Source: Parasponia andersonii
Lineage: Eukaryota > Streptophyta > Magnoliopsida > Rosales > Cannabaceae
DNA: 64,000 nt
Direction of reading: 5' to 3'
NCBI GenBank assembly: GCA_002914805.1
Contig: JXTB01000552.1
Location: 196,662-260,661 of the forward strand
Shown: in pieces, positions 1 to 12,049 of the stretch
How positions within the stretch are numbered: the stretch's first letter is position 1
Layout: the number at the start of each line of letters is the position of its first letter
Translations under genes and position numbers: made by a program
Notes under the pieces: generated by a model
The model's input: the letters and a program-made list of their open reading frames with translations, nothing else
Database searches by the model: none
What the model was told of the DNA's origin: nothing

Positions 1-330
1 ATTTGAGTAGTTAAAAAATAAAATAAAAAAATACATATTATTTAATATCATTTCTCTCTCTACTTTTTAATCATAAAATGCGTGTGTACGATGAATTTTA
101 ATTGTGATTTAAGTAAATTAGAAAATAATAAAAATAAATATATATTATTTAATATTCTTTCTCTATACCTTTTTATCATAAAAAGATGTATAAAAAGATG
201 TATGTATAATGAATTTTAATTGTAATTTGAGTAGTGGAAAAAAATAATAAAAATAAATTTTTATTATTTAATATTCTTTCTTTCTCCATCTTTTTACCAT
301 AAAAGACTTGTGTATGATAAATTCTAATTA
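1..330. repeat. Tandem array, unit about 110-118 bp, cut by the left window edge
   Basis: Three imperfect copies follow one another. Each has an ATTATTTAATATTCTTTCTC-like core, then a TTTTTATCATAAAA segment, a (T)GTGTATGATGAATTTTA segment and a TAATTGTAATTTGAGTAG segment. The ATGAATTTTA landmark recurs at 91, 209 and, mutated, about 317. The array begins before base 1, so its full size is unknown. No coding potential is visible. Confidence 0.7.
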
Positions 331-1486
331 GGCAAAATAATATTTATACATAATTTTTTTAAAAATATATGTATATATATGGGAATTAGTACAATAGGTA
401 GTTATATATATTCAAAAAAAAAACCTACCATATTTTGCTTTTCCGAAAGAAAAATAAAAAAAAAACCCCACTTAGCAAAATAAAAAAAAAAACCCCACTT
501 TTTTACTAATATTGAATAAAATATTTTATTTGTATTTTTTGATCAAATCTCACCGGATTCACATATATAGGTAGAATTATAGTTAAAATTATTGCAAAAA
601 TATCTTTATTTTTCTTAATTTTTTATTGATATCCACATATTTAGTGAGAAGGTAACTATTTAAAATAAAAAAAGATATGAAGTCTCTTAGAAATCTAACT
701 GCCACAATCTATAAATACACAAAAATTCTTTTTTATTTTTAATTCTGTTATTTGTTTTCAAAAGTCAGAAATATTCACTGTCAATAATTTTAACTCTAAT
801 TTAATTGTATATTTGAATCATGTGATATAATAGAAAGTTTTATTTGATATTAATAAAATAGTGTGAGCTTTTTTTTCCCACTAAAAATCATGTTTTTTTT
901 AATTATCTCTTTTAAAAAACGTAAACGAGATATGCCGAGATCATAAAAAGAATCTTGGCACAATTTTTTTTTTCCGACAAATTGGCACAAATCCTTCAGT
1001 TACGATTGCATGATAATTTTTTTCCGTTTAGTCTAATTGTACATTGTTAATTAGTTAAATGTTTTGTATATAAAACATTGAAAAAGAATAGGAAAAGAAG
1101 GAATATATTAATATATATATATGGGGAGTTTTCAATTTCAATTTTTGTTTTTGCTCCATAGATGATAGATGAGTACTTTAACCAAGTTGAAAATAATTTT
1201 CAATAGCAACTTAATTTTACCTACAACCATTTCATTCAAATTCTTTTAGGAATCCTTCCCATTAAGTAGGAATAAGTTGTTGGAATGATTTTTTAAGGAA
1301 AAAAATTTGAAGTGGTTTTTTGAAGAAATTTTTTTTATAAAAAATATTAATATTTATTATTTTCATATATACGGCTTAGTTTTAAAGTTATAAAAAAAAA
1401 TCTTATCAATCTCTTTTATTACTTTCATGCATCATAACAAAACATCATAACATCATAATATTTTTAAAATTTATTTTTAACATCGT
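331..1486. other. A+T-rich intergenic stretch
   Basis: No gene, element end or RNA is recognisable. There are homopolymer A/T runs and a short local duplication of an AAAACCCCACTT segment around 460-505. Confidence 0.6.
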
Positions 1487-1745
1487 AACATCATGTAAAA
1501 CTATAATAAAAAACAAAAAATATTTTAATTTTTTGCAACATCATGTAAGACTCTAATAAAAAAAGTATGCATATTCTTTATTTATTATTAATAATATTAT
1601 TACTATTATTATTACTTTGAAAGAACTCTAATAAAAAAGCAAAAAATATTTTTAATTTTTCCAACATCATGTACGACTAAATAAAAAAAGTGGTAAAAAA
1701 AGTATGCGCATAGTTTATTTCATTATTATTATTATATGAAAGAGT
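1487..1745. repeat. Degenerate tandem repeat built on AACATCATGTA
   Basis: The motif AACATCATGTA(A/C) followed by (G)ACT..AATAAAAAA recurs near 1487, 1540 and 1662. A second module (CTAATAAAAAAGCAAAAAATATT...) and (ATT)n tracts alternate with it. It looks like two composite units of about 130 bp. Low complexity makes exact borders uncertain. Confidence 0.45.
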
Positions 1746-2960
1746 ATTATCCTAAGTTAAAATAAGTCTATATGAAAAATCGAAAAAAGTACTAACATAA
1801 TAGGCAATACGTGAAATAAAACCAAAAAAAAAAAAGAGAGAATTTATTTACTAGATAAGTTTTTTATTTTATTTTTATTTTTTTAAAATATACACCAGAT
1901 AAGTTATACTACTATTATGATAAAAAAAAAATTTGTTTTTATTAAATAATTAACGTAAGGACATTAAATAAAAACCTAAGTAAAAAAAAGCCATATAGAA
2001 ATTTTATGTGAAATTTAAAAAAATGAAAGAAAAGAAAATAATTTATACGATAAGTTTAAGAGCATATATAAAAAAAAAAAACCTAAAAAAAAAAAAGAAA
2101 AATAGGTTTGAGAGGTAAGGAATGAGAACAAAAGATAAGGAATCAACTATACATGAAATTAGAATGAAAATAAAAGACAATGGAAAAAGATTGAAAAAAC
2201 AAATTGTGGTGCTCATCCGATCACAAGCAGGTTATCTATTTCTCATATATAAATTTATATATCTATGTAATTTTTAATTAGATTAGATTTTTTGTAAAAT
2301 TATTAATATTATTATAATCATTTGATCAAAATCTAATGACCTAAATTATTGTAATTATCCATGGAGTAAAAATAAAAATCTTCATTGAAACCTTACCCAT
2401 AATATTATTTCGTTTAAAACTCTTATATCAAAGTTAATTAGAGGATTTACTATCTCATTCAATCCAAATAAGATATTCTGTTGTTTTTTTTTTTAATTTT
2501 TTTAAATTGTTTTGAATAATTGAACCTTTTTTTACTTTTAATAATAATTTTTTTACTTAAAATATTTATTCTCTAAAAACAAGAGAAAGACAATAATTTT
2601 TTTTTATTTATAGTGATTTTAATTATTTAATCTATTTTATTCATAATAATTTTCTTTTATTGTGTTTCATGAGGTTTAAGGGCAAAAGTGTCTTTTCAAT
2701 AATATAGAGTCTTAATTTTGGTCCGAGTTAAGGATCCGGTCCTATTTGATAGGAAAATGCAAATTAAGTATTTATTTTGATATAAATGAAAACACATGGG
2801 TTGTTTTTGATTAAACACTAGAGGTAATGATTTTTTTTATATTATCCCTTTATTTATTATCTATTTATTTATAATTAATTATTCATTATTTTACTTTATA
2901 GAGTACATAGTAATATAACCACTTGACTTACTCTCACAGTTATGTTTGTTTTGGAGGTTT
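1746..2960. other. A+T-rich intergenic stretch
   Basis: I see no coding exon, terminal repeat or structured RNA here, only A/T-rich low-complexity sequence. Confidence 0.55.
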
Positions 2961-3825
2961 AGGGCTTGTTTGGTATTGTTTTTTATTTTTTGTTTTCAGA
3001 ATTGTGTTTTTAGAAATGAGAACAAAAACTGTTTTATAATGTTTTTAGAAAATAATGGGTGTTTGGAAAATGTATTCTAAAACATTTTTTATGGAAAAAA
3101 TTATATGAATATAAAAAAATTATATTTATATTATAGAAAAATATATACTTAGAGAGAAAAAGTCAAGAGAAAATAACGTGATAAATTCAAGTAAGAGAAT
3201 GAGGAAAGAAAAAGTCACAGAAGAAAAGATAATGAAAGACAACAATGAGAGAGAAAGTGACAAGAGAGAATAAAGAAATAAAAGGTATTGAGAGGTATTG
3301 AGAAAGATAGAAGAAAGAAAAACTAATGAAATTATATAAGAGAGAAAAAGTGATAAGAATACATGGGGACAGAAAATAAAGATAAAGAAAATTATAAAAA
3401 CCAAAGAAGAAATAAAAAATGAGGGAAGACAATGTGATTAAAAAAATAAATGGATAGAAAATGATGATAATGAAAGCAGTGAAATAAAATGAGGAGAAAA
3501 AATGATGAGAGAGAATGAGGAGAGAGAAAGTGATGAGAAAGGATGAGGAGAGAGAAAGTGGTGAGAAAAAGTGGTGAGAAAGAAAATAATGAGAGAATGT
3601 GTATATGAAAGTCATATAAATTTTTTTTAAGAAAAAAAAACAAGTTAAGAAAATACTTTTAAAACAATATTTTATTGCTCTCTGAATTTTCTATTTTCTT
3701 TAACTCTGTTTTCAAAAATTATTCTTAAAAAATAATGCCAAATACTCTTATTTGTTCTTAGAAAATAATTTCCTATTTTTAAAAACAAAAAAACTATTTT
3801 TTAATTATAATGCCAAACATCCCCT
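2961..3825. mobile_element. hAT-like non-autonomous TIR element carrying a purine-rich tract
   Basis: The left end reads AGGGCTTGTTTGGTATT. The reverse complement of the right end reads AGGGGATGTTTGGCATT. Both continue into related sequence rich in TTTTT, GTTTTCA and TTAGAA blocks, giving imperfect inverted termini of more than 60 bp. (A/G)GGG..GTTTGG ends are common in plant hAT-type MITEs. No convincing 8 bp target duplication is visible (flanks GGAGGTTT and CATGCTCT), so the superfamily is inferred. Long apparent ORFs on the minus strand are artefacts of the purine tract inside. Confidence 0.55.
3141..3605 (+). repeat. Purine-rich degenerate repeat (GAGAGAAAGTGATGAGAA-type)
   Basis: Over more than 450 bases the plus strand is mostly A and G, with recurrent GAGAGAAAGTG, ATGAGGAGAGAG and GTGAGAAAAAG words. 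The complementary strand gives open frames rich in Phe, Ser and Leu, which reflect composition and not a gene. The tract sits in the middle of the TIR element at 2961-3825. Confidence 0.65.
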
Positions 3826-5613
3826 CATGCTCTCAAAAACCCTACTTTAATTATAGGTCAATAATCCCTTAAAAATTCTACCATTCATGTTTATTTGCTA
3901 TTACAAATGCTTCGTTTTTCTATACCTTTGACACTAGTCTTACCAAGAGGGAGATCCTCGGGCTCTTTCTAGTAGGATTTCATTTTTTTAAAATTTTTTT
4001 AGGCCATGTTTATTAATCTATATAATGGACTAGAAATAGAATTCAAATTAAAAAAGTGATTCTCTTTCATCTCTATTTATATGTTTAATTATCTATTTGG
4101 AGTACACTATTTTGGGAAATTTTTTACACAATTAATTAAATTTTGGAAGAATGATTCAAATTTTGATTATTTCTCATTCTTCTTCCCAGTTCTTTTCTTT
4201 TTGCATGCCCTTAGTTTAATGTTAATAATTCATTTTGTATCAAAAAAGTTATTACAATAGATTATGATATATCATCATTTTGGTCCAATATGATTCTGAA
4301 TATATGTGGGTTTAGTTTATTTCTATATTTGAAACTTGTGAGTTCCAGATTTGGAAGAATCTATGTCAAAAATTATTGAGTACATTGAGGATTCACTCAT
4401 CATCATATCATTCCAAGGAACCAATTTGAATGATAGAGATGTTTCATAAGAACTGATGATGTGTGTTGGGCTAAAATCTATAGTTTATGGGGTTAAATAC
4501 ATTGAAAATAGTTTAAGCTCTTATTAATGGCTTAGATTCTCATAGCATTTGTTAAATTATTGTTAAACTTATTTCGCTTTTTTTTTTTTTTTCTAGACAT
4601 CGTGATGGTTAACTATGTGTACTTCATAGGATTTAGCTAAGGTTTGTAATATTAAGTGTACGATGAATTTATCTAGCTGGAGATATCTTGTCTTCTATGT
4701 ATGTTTTAGAAACGAAGGATGAGCTTATCTCCTTGGAGACATCTTCCAGCAGAATCTATTATTGTAAAAATTTATACTATTTCATTATAGATTTTCTTTT
4801 TCTCAAATTATGTATATGTATACGGCCATATTGACTTATTTTTTCCAAAAAAAAATCAATTTACTTTCTTTAGTATATTTAGCCCCTCTTTCTCTACTTA
4901 TATCTACTTTCAAAAAAGCCAGTGTCGCTTCGCTTGAAGGCCGGAGAAAAGGTTTTTCCTTCTCGTTCTCTGGTCTCATTTCCTCACCTTTTTCTTTCTC
5001 TTTTTTCCTGCTTTTTTTTTCTTTTTCTTTTTATGTTTTAATAAGTCCATATCTAGATCTGGTTTGTAGTACCATATTTTATATAAATTTTTTCTGGTCC
5101 AGATCTTAAATCTAAGAAGAATCTAGATCTGTTTAGTGATCGATTTTTGATTTATTTTCTCTACGAACATAGATCTCAATTAGTGCTGGCCTTATATAGT
5201 CTACCTCGCCAAGAATAAAGCTAGAAGCAAGTATTGAAGACAATAGATTGCTGATAGTCCTTATTATTTCTTTCTCTTGAAGAATTAGGGTAATCCACTC
5301 ATTTGTTCTTAGTTGTGTTTGTGATCTATTTTTCGTCTCCTTTATTTGAGGAGTTTGAAATTGTTAATTTTTTACTTATATTTTAATTTAAATTTTTTGA
5401 CTTCAATTAATGATATTCTCTTGAGGAGTTCATTTATATCAAATATATATATATATAGGGCCATAATTTGTATGTATTTTTTTAACCTATCTATATGTAT
5501 AGTTGGAAAAAAAAATAATAGATACACATTATTTTCTCTCTCTCTATATATATATAATTGAGCAAAATAATACTTATAGATAGATAATAAAAAAAATCCA
5601 CTGAATTGGTGCC

Positions 5614-5618
<5 letters not shown>
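3826..5618. other. Intergenic; possible small TIR element and pyrimidine-rich segment
   Basis: A segment from about 3999 (TTAGGCCATGTTTATTAAT) to about 4214 (TTTGCATGCCCTTAG) has short, imperfect inverted ends and may be a roughly 215 bp MITE. From about 4880 to 5340 the plus strand is rich in CT/TTTC with repeated AGATCT words and resembles a retroelement leader or untranslated region, but nothing identifies it. The open frame at 4810-5109 has biased composition and no family resemblance. Confidence 0.3.

Positions 5619-5675
<57 letters not shown>
5619..5675. repeat. (TA)n microsatellite
   Basis: About 28 uninterrupted TA dinucleotides. Shorter (TA)n tracts occur near 9000, 9110-9150, 17239-17262, 21054-21082, 25249-25302, 37131-37153 and 62578-62600. 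Confidence 0.95.
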
Positions 5676-5679
<4 letters not shown>

Positions 5680-8069
5680 TCTCCCACCCTCAACTATTCC
5701 TATATCCCTCCAAATTTTGATAAAGGTCGGATTATATTTCAAGTCTGCTCTAGAAACTAACTTTCAATACATATCTAGATGAGTTGAGAGATATACCACT
5801 TTAATTCTTTTCTGTCTTCCAAAGCTCCCAGATACCCGCCCATTAGGTTTATTCACTATTCAACCAATTCATTACTAAGAAAAGTTAAACCAAATAGGAA
5901 AGAAGTATAGAGTTTGGCCTTGATTAAATAATACGGTTCCAAGAGTAGTTGGAAAATGCTATACTTGTTAATAATAAGTGATTTCTTCAATATGAGATCA
6001 ATGGTTTACATACAATTTGAGCAAAAATAATGCAATAAATAGTTCACAAAAAAAGCAAAAATCGCAAAACTAAACGTTTTCTCTCATGCAATTAATTAAG
6101 AAGAGAGAGAATTAAAGCCCAACATACCTTTTACTCTTTTAGGTGTCCAGTATGATCTTTTCTACATACATATAAGAAAAATATGGAACTTATTAATTAT
6201 AGTTTGATTACCTGCCCTTTTAAGGAATATTAATGAAGGCTTGCAAGTATTGTATTAATAAAAATAAAAATAAAATATTATTAGCTAGACAATGCTACAA
6301 AAGGGACTCATGTGTAGTCATGAATTTGTACCGGCCAGAGTGAATGACTCAGATTATTTTTTTAGACAATGGCTCAATGTTTTTTACATTAAAAAAGAAA
6401 GTCCTAATATGTGATGATTCAAAAATAAAATCAAACACAAATTTGACGGTTTAAAATTGTCTTGTACTAGTACTGAAATTTTTCGTCCGCCAAAATAAAA
6501 TTTCTCCCCTATTAAAATACTGATAAACTAAGGCAGCAAGCCAAGATAACCCACGTCTTCCTCTTTTTCTATTTTTTTTTTTTCAAATTTTGGAAGGGGG
6601 CTGGGGGTTATCATGCCCCGCGTAGTTGATTCTGTCTAACTTGTCTGTTTCTTTATAATTGACGTGCAAATGGGGTTTTGGACAAGTCCAAGTGTGGGTT
6701 TGAATAAAACATTTACTAAAGAAAATGATATAAGTGGAACCTTCATGAGATCAGAGATGGAGTGCAGCTTGCTAAAGCTAGTAGTCACGAAAAAATAAAA
6801 ACATAAAAAAATATAATCCAAAGAAACCCCAAAATGGAGAAAAGGAAAAAAAGCTTTAAACTAACTACGCCAACAACAATTTACTCTAATCACCTATGAT
6901 AACCCAACACGTGGGTGCAGATATTAACTGGAAAGCAAGCAAATGCATGTCCCCAAAGGAATGAATAGTATTTAGAATCGTTCGGAGAAAAGTGGTGCAT
7001 AGATATAAAGCATGAGAAAGAAACAAATGAAAAAGAAAATTAAAAGAATATATATGGAAGTACTTATCATGAACCAAAAGGGGGAAAAAAAAGATTAAGT
7101 TCTCTTGAACATATGCCATCATGACTATGATGGAGAGGAACTATCACTATGTGTGAATCATTTTTTAAGTATGAAAAGAAAAAGTGGAACCTTCCTAATT
7201 ATTTAACTGTAATATTTTTACTGGGGACATCTTACATCAACTTTTAAACATTATCAATTTATGTAATAGCCTTTAAATTACTTTTTTCTCTCAATAAAAT
7301 ATTTAGTTGGTCTCTAATTAAACTACGGTAAAAGTCTCATTTAGAATTTAAACGTGAAAATCAAGTTCGCCTAATTAAGAATACTTAGTAACCTAAACAA
7401 CAAGATCTGCAGGCTGCTAGACCCGGCCAAAATTATAGCTGCACTTTTTCTATATATGAAGGCTTCCTCTTTCTCTTCTTTATTATTCTTTGTAAATTTA
7501 GTATGCTTTTATTTTTATTTTTTATTTTTTCGAGATTTGAAATTTGTGAGTTAGATTTAAAAGAATTTATATAAATGATTATTGATCTAAGCGAAACGGC
7601 ATGACCAGGTTAATCAAAAGAGCAAACTCGGGTGATATACAGAGGGTGATTTGTAAGGCCGAAAAGGTATCTCTAGTGAATCTGTAATTGCATTTTTTAT
7701 GAAGTTTGCGTGCATATACCGTATTCGTGTCCAGTGTACATTTATTTTTTTGGGACACTTGCTAGTTCAACTGCAAATCGTAACGAATTACGCGTTAATT
7801 TGATTGGATAAAATTATAATATGCATTTTTTTTTTTAAAAAAAGGAAGAAATCAAGTGCATAATAATGGTGCACCGTGCATGAAGTTTGCTCTTGTGGTA
7901 TTACACGATCTAATTGTGGTTTTGCTTCGTCGATGGTAGCAATAAATCGTGGTTTTTTTTTTTTTGGATATTTATATATCATAATTTCAAGAAAATGGAA
8001 TGAATAATACTATATGATATCATATAACCCTCAATATGACATAACATATCGGTATGTTATTAAATTATA
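5676..8069. other. Intergenic stretch without recognisable genes
   Basis: I read both strands and found no domain, splice-bounded exon series, terminal repeat or RNA gene. Short open frames around 6636-7122 and 7788-7982 have no recognisable family. Confidence 0.5.
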
Positions 8070-8480
8070 GATCATCTCCGATTAGAATTTCTATTTTGGA
8101 ATAACCAAAATTCTAAAATTTTAAATCTAACTCACAATTTTGCTTTACATTTTAATCTTTCTTCAACTTATTATTTCAAATACTAAACACAAAAAATATT
8201 CTCTACGCCAAAAAAAATATTCTTTCAATCTTTTACCCAAATATCCTTTTTACTCATTAATTCTCTATAAATTTACCTATTAAGGGGGGTATTTTTGGAT
8301 GTTTAACAAAATATAGAAGAAAAAAAATACACAAATGCACCATTACAACAGTGCTAAACTATTAATGGTGCGATGCCGCAGCTTTTCTCTATTTTTCCGC
8401 AAAAAATACCACCAGGTTGGAGTCGATTTATTGCCCTATTTTGGCCAAAAATGACTATTTTGGCATCGATAGGAGATGGC
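8070..8480. mobile_element. MITE with GATCATCTCC / GGAGATGGCC ends
   Basis: The left end GATCATCTCCGATTAG and the reverse complement of the right end, GGCCATCTCCTATCGATG, are inverted repeats. Both continue into A/T-rich arms containing CTATTTTGG-like words. G(A/G)(G/T)CATCTCC termini are a widespread class of plant MITE end. The flanks are TTATA-like on both sides (AAATTATA left, TTATAATA right), so the duplication cannot be read unambiguously. No transposase is encoded. Confidence 0.55.
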
Positions 8481-8967
8481 CTTATAATAATCTGAAATAG
8501 AGTCCATGTAGACCTAATCTTTTAATTACAATTACCAAGTAAGAGATTCGTATATCATGTGTGTTAAGCACCAATAATACTTATAATATTGCGCAAGTTG
8601 ATTTGGGGTTCAAGAAATTAGAGACAGTACCAGTATGTTGGGAGGTAGTACTGATTGCAACTTTTACAAATATTTTTTTTAAAAAAAAAAACATAAGGTG
8701 GTTGGAAACACACTTCCGTTTCAATTTAAAAAACCAAAATCAATTTCAGTGAATAATTCAACCCCCAACACAAAACACGATCATAGGCGTTAGAGGCATT
8801 CAAATAAAAGTTTACATTAGTAATATAAAATTCAATCTTAAAGTATACAGTATTTCTCAAGGAACAAATTATGTCAAACTCCATTAACAAAAAGAGAATA
8901 AAAATACAAATTGAAAATGTCATTCTCATTTACAATTTTCCAACGAGTAGGCCAAGTGCTAGAGCTG
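8481..8967. other. Intergenic stretch
   Basis: Nothing recognisable. Small open frames at 8561-8752 (+) and 8726-8929 (-) show no known domain. Confidence 0.5.
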
Positions 8968-9110
8968 CCAGCATTGACGTCTTGTGCCATGAGTTATATA
9001 TATATATATATATAGCCCACAATTCAAGCTATTAATTATAATAAACTTTGCTTAACCTATACGTACGTGTAACATTGGATTAGACCAGCATTGACGTCTT
9101 GTGCCATGAG

Positions 9111-9153
<43 letters not shown>

Positions 9154-9220
9154 ACAATTCAAGCTATTAATTATAATAAACTTTGCTTAGCCTATACGTA
9201 CGTGTAACATTGGATTAGAC
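8968..9220. repeat. Two-copy tandem duplication (117 bp and 136 bp)
   Basis: The segment starting CCAGCATTGACGTCTTGTG and ending CATTGGATTAGAC occurs at 8968-9084 and again at 9085-9220. The copies are nearly identical (AACC versus AGCC is one difference). They differ mainly in an internal (TA)n tract, which accounts for the length difference. The near-identity suggests a recent event. Confidence 0.9.
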
Positions 9221-9876
9221 AATTGAGATTATACTTAGATTGTCAACATCAAAGGAAACATATAAAACCATGGATGTTTGTGCATCATCTCTAGCTAGCT
9301 TGTGCTCAACATGCATTACTTGACTAGATCAAATTAAATCCAAATTGCATTATTGAGCTTTAGCTAGCTAGCTCCTTGGGGAATCTTAAAAGCCAAATAT
9401 AGGTCAATACTAAATATAATCTCGTTTTTGACTAAGCTGAAGCACTACCAATAATGATAATACTAGAAAATTACTAGTGGATACATGTAATATTATATTA
9501 TGATATGATATGGTAGTCTTTTTTTTCGATTGATTTGTTTTGGACGATTTGTCCAAATTGATAATTTAAGCCTAAAAGTGTCTGCATTAAAGCGACTGTG
9601 TCAATGATCGGCTTGAAACACCCATTTTGTTGATCGAGCCCTGCTTTAGTATAATTCCAAGTTATTTTTTAAAAATATTACTATGTTTAGACAATAGAAT
9701 TAGGCTTATAAATAAAAAAAATTCGAAATAATTTAATAAAATTAATTTTGAAATTAATTTTTAGAGCAAAACTTCTTAAAATTTCCTAATATTAGTTTTG
9801 TTAATATTTTTTTAATAGTTACATCTTTATTATTTTATTTATAGTTTTTAAATCATCATTCTTATATTTGTTTTTT
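9221..9876. other. Intergenic stretch
   Basis: Nothing recognisable apart from AGCTAGCT-rich words near 9290-9375. Confidence 0.5.
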
Positions 9877-10366
9877 TAGGGTTTTTGACATGTCTGGCTC
9901 CTATGTTATTCGCAGATTGGCAAACAATCCTTAAGTTATTTTTTTTTAACAATTAGATCCTTAAATTTTAAAAATTTTGATAATTAAGTGGTATTTGTTT
10001 GTTAGTGTTAAAGTTTTCATATAATTGAATAGGTTTAAGTGAAAAAAATTAGTATTTCACTAAAACTAATTAGTTTGTAAGAGATATAAAAAAATTAAGA
10101 GAAATTTTAAATTTTTAAAATTTTCTATTTTTTTTACTTATTTTCCTTCCAATTCTAACTAATGCTAATAAAATATTGAATTTGGCATTTAAAAACATTA
10201 TATGTGATCTAAAAATGCTCAATTCTATCTAACATTTTAACAATTACTAATGAAAAGGACTTAATTATCAAAATATTAAAACTTAGAGACTTAACTGCTA
10301 AAAAAATAACTTAGGACTATTTTGCCAATCGCGAATAATATAAGGATCAATCATGCCAAAAATTCT
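9877..10366. mobile_element. Long-TIR non-autonomous element (fold-back type)
   Basis: The left arm begins GGGTTTTTGACATGTCTGGC and runs through TTATTCGCAGATTGGCAAA, AGTTATTTTTTT and a GATAATTAAGT block. The right arm, read in reverse complement, begins near AATTTTTGGCATGATTGATC and carries the same blocks in the same order (TTATTCGC.GATTGGCAAA, AGTTATTTTTTT, GATAATTAAGT). The arms are about 140-150 bp each and nothing in between is coding. Mutator-like elements often have arms this long, but I cannot fix a target duplication. Confidence 0.6.
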
Positions 10367-10369
10367 TTG

Positions 10370-10855
10370 TTTCACGTTAATCCCTTTTAATCTTTTCTAT
10401 CCAAGACTACTATTAATTAGCACTTATCCAAAATATATTCAACCTAATAAGGATAAAATTGGAAACAAAGAGAAATTATTACAATTTTGTTTTAAAAGAG
10501 TAGGTTATCATTTTCATTCAAAATGGAGGTAAGAATTGGAAAACTTTATACGGTTCTAATATAGATCTATTTTGGTCCAAGTATTTATATATCTAAAAGA
10601 AAAAGTATATAAATACTTGGACCAAATTAGATTTATATTGGAACTATATAAAATTTTGGCAATGCAATTAGAACAACAAAACATATGGCAATATATGTCT
10701 CAAGAAATTGATAATATAATAGTTAGATCTAACTTTTTTTTAAAATAATAATTTCCTTTTATTTTTAATTTTACCTTACTGAGATGGGCACATTTTGAAC
10801 AAGTGCTAATCAATAACATTATTAGACAAAAAAGATTAAAGGGATTAACATGAAA
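10370..10855. mobile_element. Second inverted-repeat element, enclosing a hairpin
   Basis: TTTCACGTTAATCCCTTTTA at 10370 matches the reverse complement of the right end, TTTCATGTTAATCCCTTTAA at 10841-10855. Both arms continue through ATTAGCACTT.(A/T)CAAAAT words, giving arms of at least 70 bp. It lies directly beside the element at 9877-10366. Sequence to its right (about 10890-10990) resembles the right arm of that neighbour again, so the cluster probably grew by nested insertion or rearrangement. Confidence 0.5.
10538..10660. repeat. Perfect-looking hairpin, about 54 bp arms and 14 nt loop
   Basis: The left arm (10538-10591) contains TCTAATATAGATCTATTTTG and GTCCAAGTATTTATATA. The right arm (10606-10660) is its inverted complement with a few mismatches. 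The loop, at 10592-10605, is TCTAAAAGAAAAAG. The arm nearest the loop is uninterrupted for about 20 bp. Such palindromes in plants are usually short MITEs and can give small RNAs if transcribed. I do not recognise a known microRNA in it. Confidence 0.75.
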
Positions 10856-10990
10856 TAAAAATCTAAGAATGAGGACTTCAAAGTCACAGATTAAAGAATA
10901 AAGACTTAATTGTAAAAAAAAAATAACAGAAACATTATTTTTTCTAACAGAACTAATATAAGGGACTTTAGCAGATTTTATTCCAAAAAA

Positions 10991-12049
10991 TTGAATTCAA
11001 GGTTTATTTTCCTAAATTTTTCTGAAATCCAGGGATTTTTTAAATAAAAACTCATAGAATTATTATCGGTTTATCTCTCTGTCTTTTTATTGAGCGGGCT
11101 GAAATATTTGACTATTGGAAAAGGGGTCAACCTCTTTCCCAACAAAAATATGAAATAAAACTATTAAATATTTTGTCTACTCATTGTGCACTTTTGCAAA
11201 TTATATTATCTCTCTGTTTTTTTTTTAAGAAGGTTATATTCTCTCTATTTAATTATGTGATAATTTTACGATAGATCAACTGCAACCTCTGTAATTGATC
11301 CTAAAGCCCCTCGTTGTGTAACTGGTGAATGAAAAAGAAAAAAGAATAATTAAGTGAAGTTGATAGAGAAAGTGGCGATCATGCATGCATTGTTTGTGCC
11401 TAAACGCCTGTCGTTGTATTTTAATTATTTGTTTTATTAACTTAGTCTTGATTCCAATTAGTTTATAGTAATTAGAATTATTGAATAGACACCTTCTTTA
11501 TATATAGACACACTAATTACTTTTTTTATTAGCTCCGATTGATCATCAAAAGATAGCTCTGGCTATTAAGCTTTTTTTCTTTTTTTTTTTTTGTGGCGCT
11601 AATTAATCGAAATCGTGCTAAGAACGGACAAAAAATAGAAAATAATAATTTTGATAATATTAAATTATACATGGCATGCAAAACATAACATGGAGGTATT
11701 TGGCTCAAGCATGGACTATGGTGCTTCTATATCAAGTTTATTTTATTTATTTATTTTTTATAAATATTTTTTGTTTAAGCGCTTCTATTAATCTGCATCT
11801 TTATTGGAATGCTTTAGATACTGTCTCTGTTTGTAACCGAAGATAATAAATTAGTGGCGTAAATTTTTCATCTATATTTTTCAAATGATTTTGGAGAATT
11901 TACACATAAGGGTCTACTAAAATTTTAAGATGAAAAATAAGACTCACTTATTAATATTTTTAAAACTAACCCCAATTATTATATCATACATGCAAAATTA
12001 TTTGGATATCTTATTTTTTCAACAAACTTCAAACTACTTTAACCATTAC
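10991..12049. other. Intergenic stretch
   Basis: Nothing recognisable on either strand. Composition is A/T-rich with poly-T tracts. Confidence 0.5.

Noticed and set aside
3126-3643. Three overlapping minus-strand open frames of 83-142 codons rich in Phe, Ser and Leu
   Set aside because: They are the complement of a purine-rich repeat inside a TIR element. Open frames are expected from such composition and no domain is visible.
4810-5109. 99-codon plus-strand frame
   Set aside because: It lies in CT-rich leader-like sequence, has a Phe/Ser bias and shows no family resemblance.
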